Assembly (NCBI RefSeq): GCF_002860865.1
Contig: NZ_PKIE01000005.1
Span: 40,198-104,197, forward strand
DNA length: 64,000 nt
Direction of reading: 5' to 3'
Source of the DNA: Streptococcus mitis
Lineage (GTDB): Bacteria > Bacillota > Bacilli > Lactobacillales > Streptococcaceae
Shown here: piece by piece, positions 34,993 to 40,995 of the stretch
How the letters are laid out: the number at the start of each line of letters is the position of its first letter
How positions within the stretch are numbered: the first letter of the stretch is position 1
The notes under the pieces: model-generated
The model's database searches: none
Told to the model about the DNA's origin: nothing
Seen by the model: only the letters and a program-made list of their open reading frames with translations
Program-made: the position numbers and the translations under genes

Positions 34993-37008
34993 ATGAATCT
35001 ACATCAACCCTTGCATGTCTTACCTGGTGTGGGACCAAAGTCAGCAGAGAAGTACGCCAAACTAGGAATTGAAAACTTGCAAGACCTCTTGCTCTACTTT
35101 CCTTTCCGTTATGAAGACTTCAAAACCAAGCAAGTATTGGAACTAGAGGACGGGGAGAAGGCAGTCCTATCTGGTCAAGTCGTGACTCCTGCTAGTGTCC
35201 AGTATTATGGTTTCAAGCGTAATCGCCTGCGTTTTAGCCTCAAGCAGGGAGAAGTCGTTTTTGCGGTGAATTTCTTTAACCAGCCCTATCTAGCTGATAA
35301 GATAGAGTTGGGAGCAACCCTTGCTGTCTTTGGAAAATGGGACCGCGCCAAGGCTAGTCTGACTGGGATGAAGGTCCTAGCTCAGGTGGAAGATGACCTC
35401 CAACCTGTTTATCGCTTGGCTCAGGGAATCAGTCAGGCCAGTTTGGTTAAGGTCATCAAAACGGCTTTTGATCAGGGACTGGACCTCTTGATAGAAGAAA
35501 ATCTTCCCCAGTCTTTGCTGGACAAATACAAACTCATGTCCCGTTGTCAGGCAGTCCGAGCTATGCATTTTCCAAAGGATTTGGCAGAATATAAGCAGGC
35601 TCTTCGCCGTATCAAGTTTGAGGAGCTCTTTTATTTCCAAATGCAGTTGCAGACGCTCAAGTCTGAAAATAGAGTTCAGGGAAGTGGTCTGGTTCTGAAT
35701 TGGTCTAAGGAAAAAGTGACAACAGTCAAGGAAAGCCTACCTTTTGCCCTGACTCCAGCTCAGGAAAAGAGTTTGCAGGAAATTTTAACTGACATGAAGT
35801 CGGATCACCACATGAATCGTCTCTTGCAAGGAGATGTGGGGAGCGGGAAAACGGTAGTCGCTGGTTTGGCTATGTTTGCGGCGGTGACAGCTGGTTATCA
35901 GGCTGCTCTCATGGTGCCAACAGAAATCCTTGCAGAGCAACACTTTGAGAGTTTACAGAACCTTTTTCCAGACTTGAAACTGGCTCTTTTGACAGGTTCC
36001 TTGAAAGCTGCAGAAAAGAGAGAAGTCTTGGAGACTATTGCCAAGGGTGAGGCTGATTTGATTATTGGAACCCATGCTCTGATTCAGGATGGGGTAGATT
36101 ATGCTCGTCTTGGCTTGATTATCATCGATGAGCAGCACCGTTTTGGTGTGGGACAAAGAAGAATCCTACGAGAAAAAGGTGACAATCCAGATGTTCTCAT
36201 GATGACAGCGACTCCCATACCAAGAACCTTGGCGATCACAGCCTTTGGCGATATGGATGTTTCCATTATTGACCAGATGCCAGCAGGACGGAAGTCTATT
36301 GTGACACGCTGGATCAAGCATGAGCAACTACCTCAGGTCTTGACTTGGTTAGAGGGGGAAATTCAAAAAGGCTCACAAGCCTATGTCATCTCTCCCTTGA
36401 TTGAAGAATCAGAAGCTCTGGATTTGAAAAATGCCATTGCCTTATCAGAAGAGTTGACGGCTCATTTTGCAGGCAAGGCAGAGGTGGCTCTTCTACATGG
36501 TAAGATGAAGAGTGACGAAAAAGACCAGATTATGCAGGAGTTCAAAGAGAGAAAAACGGATATTCTGGTTTCGACGACAGTTATCGAGGTCGGGGTTAAT
36601 GTTCCCAATGCGACTGTCATGATTATCATGGATGCTGACCGCTTCGGGCTCAGCCAGCTTCACCAGCTCAGAGGTCGTGTGGGTCGGGGAGATAAGCAGT
36701 CTTATGCAGTTCTCGTTGCCAATCCCAAGACTGATTCTGGGAAAGACCGCATGCGCATCATGACAGAAACGACCAATGGATTTGTTCTTGCTGAGGAAGA
36801 TTTGAAAATGCGTGGTTCAGGTGAGATTTTTGGAACCAGACAGTCAGGTCTTCCAGAGTTCCAAGTGGCTGATATTATCGAAGATTTTCCGATTTTAGAA
36901 GAAGCCAGAAAGGTTGCTAGCTACATTAGTTCTATTGAAGGCTGGCAAGAGGATCCAGAATGGCGCATGATAGCTCTTCATCTGGAGAAGAAAGAACATT
37001 TAGATTAA
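34993..37008 (+). CDS. recG: ATP-dependent DNA helicase RecG
   Basis: 671 residues, full length. N-terminal wedge/OB domain (PLHVLPGVGPKSAEKYAKLGI...VLSGQVVTPASVQ); Walker A LQGDVGSGKTVVA; Walker B IIDEQHRFGVGQR; TATPIPRTLA; and the C-terminal QLHQLRGRVGRGDKQSYAVL. It remodels stalled forks and Holliday junctions. It follows alr by 18 bases. Confidence 0.97.
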   Translation: MNLHQPLHVLPGVGPKSAEKYAKLGIENLQDLLLYFPFRYEDFKTKQVLELEDGEKAVLSGQVVTPASVQYYGFKRNRLRFSLKQGEVVFAVNFFNQPYLADKIELGATLAVFGKWDRAKASLTGMKVLAQVEDDLQPVYRLAQGISQASLVKVIKTAFDQGLDLLIEENLPQSLLDKYKLMSRCQAVRAMHFPKDLAEYKQALRRIKFEELFYFQMQLQTLKSENRVQGSGLVLNWSKEKVTTVKESLPFALTPAQEKSLQEILTDMKSDHHMNRLLQGDVGSGKTVVAGLAMFAAVTAGYQAALMVPTEILAEQHFESLQNLFPDLKLALLTGSLKAAEKREVLETIAKGEADLIIGTHALIQDGVDYARLGLIIIDEQHRFGVGQRRILREKGDNPDVLMMTATPIPRTLAITAFGDMDVSIIDQMPAGRKSIVTRWIKHEQLPQVLTWLEGEIQKGSQAYVISPLIEESEALDLKNAIALSEELTAHFAGKAEVALLHGKMKSDEKDQIMQEFKERKTDILVSTTVIEVGVNVPNATVMIIMDADRFGLSQLHQLRGRVGRGDKQSYAVLVANPKTDSGKDRMRIMTETTNGFVLAEEDLKMRGSGEIFGTRQSGLPEFQVADIIEDFPILEEARKVASYISSIEGWQEDPEWRMIALHLEKKEHLD

Positions 37009-37025
37009 GCTTTCTCTAAGGAAAA

Positions 37026-37058
37026 CTTAAGCTAGCTTTCAGGTTTGCCCCTTATACT
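37026..37058 (+). promoter_or_regulatory. Candidate CiaR-type promoter of a small transcript
   Basis: CTTAAG-N5-TTTCAG followed after 10 bases by TATACT. CiaR sites are direct repeats TTTAAG-N5-TTTAAG placed about that far before a -10. Each repeat here has one mismatch. No ordinary -35 is present, as expected for an activated promoter. A second, weaker repeat ATTAAG-N5-TCTAAG lies just upstream (37004-37020). Confidence 0.45.
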
Positions 37059-37089
37059 AGAGTCATCAAAAAGAAACGAGGACTCTCAC

Positions 37090-37152
37090 ATGACAGTAAC
37101 GATTAAAGTAAATTACCAAACCACTTTCCAAAAGAAAGAAGCAACAAAATAA
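37090..37152 (+). CDS. Candidate 20-residue peptide gene
   Basis: A complete small frame (starts MTVTIKVNYQTTF, ends with Lys and Glu residues, TAA) between its own -10 (TATACT) and its own terminator, with GAGGA 7 bases ahead of the ATG. The product would be basic, with no signal peptide. Alternatively the ~125-base transcript is a regulatory RNA of csRNA type and the frame is incidental. Confidence 0.45.
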   Translation: MTVTIKVNYQTTFQKKEATK

Positions 37153-37165
37153 GATTGAACAGGAG

Positions 37166-37190
37166 AAAAGGGCGGAAATGCTCTTTTTTT
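37166..37190 (+). terminator. Terminator of the small transcript
   Basis: AAAAGGGC / GCTCTTTT (one G:U) with a 6-base loop, then a T-run. Confidence 0.75.
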
Positions 37191-37209
37191 GTTTCTAAAA
37201 GCACAATTT

Positions 37210-37314
37210 ATTGAATCTAAAATAGCACACTGCGGATTCTAAAAAATTTCTAGAAATTATAGTAGATTGAATCCGAAATAGTCCACCGAGTTTTCTAAAA
37301 CATTGCTAGAAATT
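37210..37314. repeat. Two degenerate ~50-base direct repeats, period 56
   Basis: ATTGAATC(T/C)(A/G)AAATAG is followed ~25 bases later by TTCTAAAA(A)...CTAGAAATTA, and the whole pattern occurs twice (37210-37259 and 37266-37314). Similar words (TAGATTCAATTTATTAGA, TTTCTAAAAATAC) recur near 38520 and 39290. They may be worn ends of a miniature element around the Rpn and GNAT genes. The rest of the gap up to 37500 is AT-rich with nothing else I can support. Confidence 0.5.
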
Positions 37315-37496
37315 AGCTTGAATTCCGCAATCAATTTGTTCAGTTTTTATTTCATTTAACTATAATTTGACTTTCCTAATTTCTTTGTTCATATCTTATT
37401 TCAATACACTATATCTTACTATTTCAGAGCCCACATCTAGCATAACTAAAAAAACAGATTCTCCCATCTATTACGGAAAAATCTGTCATTGATTAA

Positions 37497-37566
37497 ATGA
37501 TTTACAAAAACTCCAACCACGGCTTGCGAACCTTGTCTTTTCTGGTTTCTCTATATTTTTTAGTTC
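37497..37566 (-). pseudogene. Fragment of a second Rpn nuclease gene
   Basis: Directly after the stop codon of the intact Rpn gene the minus strand reads GAACTAAAAAA-TATAGAGAAACC and codes, with one base missing, for ELKKYRETRKDKVRKPWLEFL. This is nearly the same as an internal stretch of the intact protein (ELKKYRETSKDEVRKPWLEFF). So the end of one copy has been joined to an internal piece of another. Confidence 0.8.
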
Positions 37567-38481
37567 TTATTTATGATGCTCTTTCAATAGTTCTTCAAAC
37601 TCAGAGACAGTCATACTCAACTGTTGACTGGCAACTTCAGAAGGCAAAAGACCTTGACGGACTAGATTTAATAGCGTCGACAAACTCCCTTCAACTTTCC
37701 CACGCTCCAGTCCCTGTTCGATACCTTCCGCCCTAGCTTGTTCCAAGGCATAGTCCTGCGCCAATAACGCTTGTTCTTCGCGCATACGTAGTTGACTAAA
37801 CATTTTCCTGTCCTCCTCGGACCAGCTCTTGTAGTCTAGCAGTTGATCTGCCTGACTGATGGCTCGCTCGGGTTCCTGGGTAAAGGGTTTATTCCCGAAA
37901 AACTCCAACCACGGTTTACGAACCTCGTCTTTGCTGGTTTCTCTGTATTTTTTGAGTTCCAAGAATGCCATCTTGACTAGATGGTGTTCCTGTCCATTGT
38001 TTGTGATAGTTAAGATCTCACCTGTCGTGTCCTCGCGCATACTAAAGCTGTGAAAAGCCAAGTCATCTTGGAAGTAGTTGCTGTCCACAATTGCAATGGC
38101 GTAAACAGGAGCGATATGTTTGTAACTCTGGTGAGTGTCACCTTCACGTTGGCGAATTTTTTCAAGATTCTGATTGATCTGACTACATAAGTAAGCCCAC
38201 AGGCGATTGATGAAAAAATTCTGATGATGGACTTGTATTTCGATGATAACTTGTGTGCCGTTGTCCAACTCCGCCAAGACATCTATGCTAGTATAGAAAT
38301 CCTGGGCCGAGTAGGGCAGGGAAGGCAAGACGTGAATATTGCTCCCTTCCAAAATGGTTACATTTTTGGCTGGCAAGTCCAGCATATCGCGAATAAATTG
38401 ACAAGTGATTTCTGGATTGCTGAAGATTTTCTTAGCAACCAAGTCATTGGTTGGGCTGATGCCCGGATGTCTGAGAATCAT
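37567..38481 (-). CDS. Rpn family PD-(D/E)XK nuclease (recombination-promoting nuclease/putative transposase)
   Basis: 304 residues. Start MILRHPGISPTNDLVAKKIFSNPEITCQFIRDML, then SIDVLAELDNGTQVIIEIQVHHQNFFINRLWAYLCSQI, containing the PD-(D/E)XK core (D in SIDVL, E-x-Q in IEIQ). The C-terminal third is a Gln/Glu/Arg-rich helix (EQARAEGIEQGLERGKVEG) with a terminal small domain, as in Rpn/PDDEXK_2 proteins. The family increases RecA-independent recombination in E. coli; its natural role is uncertain. It has SD AAGGAGGG and a TGGTATAAT promoter just ahead, with the remnant of a second copy behind it. Confidence 0.85.
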   Translation of the reverse strand: MILRHPGISPTNDLVAKKIFSNPEITCQFIRDMLDLPAKNVTILEGSNIHVLPSLPYSAQDFYTSIDVLAELDNGTQVIIEIQVHHQNFFINRLWAYLCSQINQNLEKIRQREGDTHQSYKHIAPVYAIAIVDSNYFQDDLAFHSFSMREDTTGEILTITNNGQEHHLVKMAFLELKKYRETSKDEVRKPWLEFFGNKPFTQEPERAISQADQLLDYKSWSEEDRKMFSQLRMREEQALLAQDYALEQARAEGIEQGLERGKVEGSLSTLLNLVRQGLLPSEVASQQLSMTVSEFEELLKEHHK

Positions 38482-38622
38482 CCATTCCCTCCTTCTATTA
38501 TACCATATTTTAAAATCTAATTTTGCTAGATTCGATGGTTCTATCTATTTATTCGGAAAAAAGAGGATAAATGAAATAGTAAATAAAAAATAAGAACAGC
38601 GGACAAGCAATAAATTTTAAGA

Positions 38623-39174
38623 TTATCTGTCCTCCCAGTTTATCTGATAATAAATAAGGTTCGCAATATAGCCTTTTCTCTCTACCCCATTTGCAACAGT
38701 CTTTAGATAGGACATTCCAGTCTTATCCATAACATGACCTGAAGCTGGGTTGAGACTGGCATATCGTACTTTGACTTTTTGAAAACCTGCTTGAGTAAAA
38801 CAGAAGTCTAAGATAGCTTTTAAGGCCTCTGTCATAAGACCACGACTCCAATAGTTTTTTCCTAAAACATAGCCAATTTCACAACTGGAATCATCCTCAT
38901 TCATCTCAATGATGCTGATATCTCCTATCACTTGCTCTGGGTTTTCTTTGAGGTAAATGGCTCATTTGTAATAGTTGGGATTGGCATAGGAAGCAACCCA
39001 ATTACGAATTGAGTTTCGAGTGACCTCAACATCAGGATGGGGATTCCAAGTAACATAGGTCAGATTCTCAGCAGACGAAGCCCGATTTTGAAACATGGCT
39101 TCCGCATCACTCTCCACAAATCTTCTCAAGATTAAACGGTTTGTCTGTAATATTTGCGTACCTATTGCTTTCAT
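38623..39174 (-). pseudogene. GNAT acetyltransferase broken by a TGA codon
   Basis: From MKAIGTQILQTNRLILRRFVESDAEAMFQNRASS the frame reaches PNYYK, then TGA, then continues AIYLKENPEQVIGDISIIEMNEDDSSCEIGYVLGKNYWSRGLMTEALKAIL. RimJ-type GNAT proteins have Trp at this spot (YYKWAI), so TGG has become TGA; the total would be ~183 residues. The acetyl-CoA loop GKNYWSRGLMTEA is intact. TGA is a normal stop elsewhere in this window (dnaI, the CidA-like gene), so recoding is unlikely. Start with SD CGAGGTAAC. Confidence 0.88.
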
Positions 39175-39392
39175 GATGTTACCTCGCTTTCTGGTGTGTG
39201 ATTCTCTATTCAATCTCCATTGAAACTATAGTATATCGAGATAAACTGTAGACAAATCAACTGTGGCATTCACATTAATTTCTAAAAATACTTTAGAAGT
39301 TGATTGGTACTATTCTAGATTCAATTTATTAGACTTTCAGTCGATAGGCTTGAAGGAAAAAGCTAAATTCACTTTCTATTTACCCTTCTTTC

Positions 39393-39421
39393 TTGCATTG
39401 CTTTCTTAGATATGCTACAGT
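39393..39421 (+). promoter_or_regulatory. Promoter of the CE7 esterase gene
   Basis: -35 TTGCAT, 17-base spacer, -10 TACAGT with TGC ahead. The rest of the gap from 39175 holds only an imperfect inverted repeat (AATCAACT / AGTTGATT) enclosing TTTCTAAA/TTTAGAA. Confidence 0.6.
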
Positions 39422-39451
39422 TATGGTATCGATTACAAAAAGGAGCATGTT

Positions 39452-40432
39452 ATGAAAAATCCAGCTTTGTTAAAAGAAATCAAGACTTATAGAGGGCGAG
39501 ATGAGGTTCCAGAAGACTTTGATGCTTTCTGGGATGGGGAAGTGAAAAAAGTTTCAACTCTTCCAGCCTACCACTTGGAGGAAAGAAATTTCTGCATTCC
39601 TCAAGTCAAGTGCTATGAGTTAACATTTGAAGGAACCCATGAAGGTAAGGTCTATGCGCGCGTCGTTCTTCCAAAGAGTGAGGAAAAAGTTCCTCTAATC
39701 TTCCATTTCCATGGTTATATGGGACGTGGCTGGGACTGGGCCGACATGTTGGCCTATACCGTATCTGGTTACGGTGTTGTCTCCATGGATGTGCGGGGCC
39801 AGTCAGGCTACTCGCAAGACGGCTTGCGTTCTCCTTTAGGGAATACCGTTAAGGGGCATATCATCCGTGGTGCTGTGGAAGGTCGGGATCATCTCTTTTA
39901 TAAGGATGTTTATCTGGATATTTACCAGTTGGTTGAGATTATTGCCAGTCTGCCACAGGTAGATGAGAAGAGACTTTCTAGTTATGGTGCCTCGCAAGGA
40001 GGGGCTCTAGCTCTAGTTGCAGCAGCGCTCAATCCTCGAATTCAGAAAACAGTTGCCATCTATCCCTTCTTGTCAGACTTTAGACGAGTGCTTGAGATTG
40101 GGAATACTAGCGAGGCTTACGACGAACTGTTCCGTTATTTCAAGTTCCATGATCCCTTCCATGAAACTGAGGAGGAAATCATGGCTACCCTTGCCTATAT
40201 CGATGTGAAAAATCTCGCTCATCGTATCAAGGGTGAAGTTAAGATGATTACTGGCTTGGATGACGATGTTTGCTATCCTATTACCCAGTTTGCGATTTAC
40301 AATCGTTTGACCTGCGATAAGGCCTATCGTATCATGCCAGAGTATGCTCATGAAGCCATGAATGTTTTTGTCAACGACCAAGTCTACAACTGGCTTTGTG
40401 GTAGTGATATCCCTTTTAAGTATGTGAAGTGA
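39452..40432 (+). CDS. Acetyl xylan esterase / cephalosporin-C deacetylase (CE7)
   Basis: 326 residues in the CE7 alpha/beta-hydrolase family. The nucleophile Ser is in SSYGASQGGALALVAAALNP (GxSQG), Asp in MITGLDDDVCYPIT, His in PEYAHEAMN. MDVRGQSGYSQD is the family's RGQ motif. The N-terminus is the usual MKNPALLKEIKTYRGRDEVPEDFDAFWD. No signal peptide, so it acts in the cytoplasm on small acetylated sugars; next to the sialidase operon, O-acetylated sialic acids or other host sugars are plausible substrates (inference). SD AAAGGAG. Confidence 0.93.
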   Translation: MKNPALLKEIKTYRGRDEVPEDFDAFWDGEVKKVSTLPAYHLEERNFCIPQVKCYELTFEGTHEGKVYARVVLPKSEEKVPLIFHFHGYMGRGWDWADMLAYTVSGYGVVSMDVRGQSGYSQDGLRSPLGNTVKGHIIRGAVEGRDHLFYKDVYLDIYQLVEIIASLPQVDEKRLSSYGASQGGALALVAAALNPRIQKTVAIYPFLSDFRRVLEIGNTSEAYDELFRYFKFHDPFHETEEEIMATLAYIDVKNLAHRIKGEVKMITGLDDDVCYPITQFAIYNRLTCDKAYRIMPEYAHEAMNVFVNDQVYNWLCGSDIPFKYVK

Positions 40433-40438
40433 GGAATG

Positions 40439-40462
40439 AGAGAGTCTAGTAGCTCTCTTTTT
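40439..40462 (+). terminator. Esterase terminator
   Basis: AGAGAG / CTCTCT with an 8-base loop and T5, 7 bases beyond the stop. Confidence 0.8.
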
Positions 40463-40511
40463 GTACAGAGTCTAGTCAGCAAATATTCTAGTTCATATAT
40501 TCTTTGAAATT

Positions 40512-40625
40512 CATTCTCTTCGAAAATCTCTTCAAACCACGGCAGCTTTATCTGCAACCTCAAAGCAGTGTCTTGAATAGCCTGCGGCTAGCTTCCTAGT
40601 TTGCTCTTTGATTTTTATTGAGTAT
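40512..40625 (+). repeat. BOX element (boxA and boxC, boxB mostly lost)
   Basis: Begins ATTCTCTTCGAAAATCTCTTC with CAAACCACGGCAGC (boxA), goes almost directly to a shortened CAACCTCAAAGCAGTGTCTTGAA, then CTGCGGCTAGCTTCCTAGTTTGC and TTTTTATTGAGTA (boxC). The primer-site core CTTGCCGTAG is deleted. Confidence 0.88.
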
Positions 40626-40696
40626 GAGTTTTTTTCTGGGCTGTGGTGTCAAACAATTCATTTTCTATCTAGTTGGGTATAAGCTATTTCAATACA

Positions 40697-40726
40697 TTGG
40701 AAAGTGTCTGTGAAATATGTTATAAT
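40697..40726 (+). promoter_or_regulatory. Promoter ahead of the wall-anchored protease, with a long leader
   Basis: -35 TTGGAA, 18-base spacer, -10 TATAAT with an extended TGT. It would give a ~265-base untranslated leader before the protease ATG. Near the end of the leader TTAACTTT-G-AAAGTTAA (40966-40982) is a perfect palindrome just before the SD GAGGTA. Otherwise the leader is AT-rich with no recognised motif. Confidence 0.6.
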
Positions 40727-40995
40727 TTATAAGAAAATATACAGTTTCGCTACAAATGAACATTTATATATACGTTTATGTATAAGATGGTTTTCTCATT
40801 AGGATAATATCTTGTAAAAACGATATTCCTGTAGATACAGTACTTAAATAGCATTTGTAAAGGAACAAAATAATCTATAGCTATTTTTATTGTAAGAATC
40901 AAAGTAGAGAATGTTATGCTAATGGAAACTGTAATATTTTATTTTTTAGAATATACTTGGATAAATTAACTTTGAAAGTTAAAGTGAGGTAATGT

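Noticed and set aside
37497..37736. Plus-strand 79-codon frame over the end of the Rpn gene
   Set aside because: It is antisense to Rpn coding sequence and its leftover fragment and has no start signal.
38962..38964. TGA recoded as Trp or Sec in the GNAT gene
   Set aside because: TGA acts as a normal stop for intact genes here (dnaI, the CidA-like gene), and no recoding element is seen.
40966..40982. AdcR operator in the protease leader
   Set aside because: AdcR sites read TTAACYRGTTAA with a short centre; TTAACTTTGAAAGTTAA has a longer centre and lies far downstream of the promoter.
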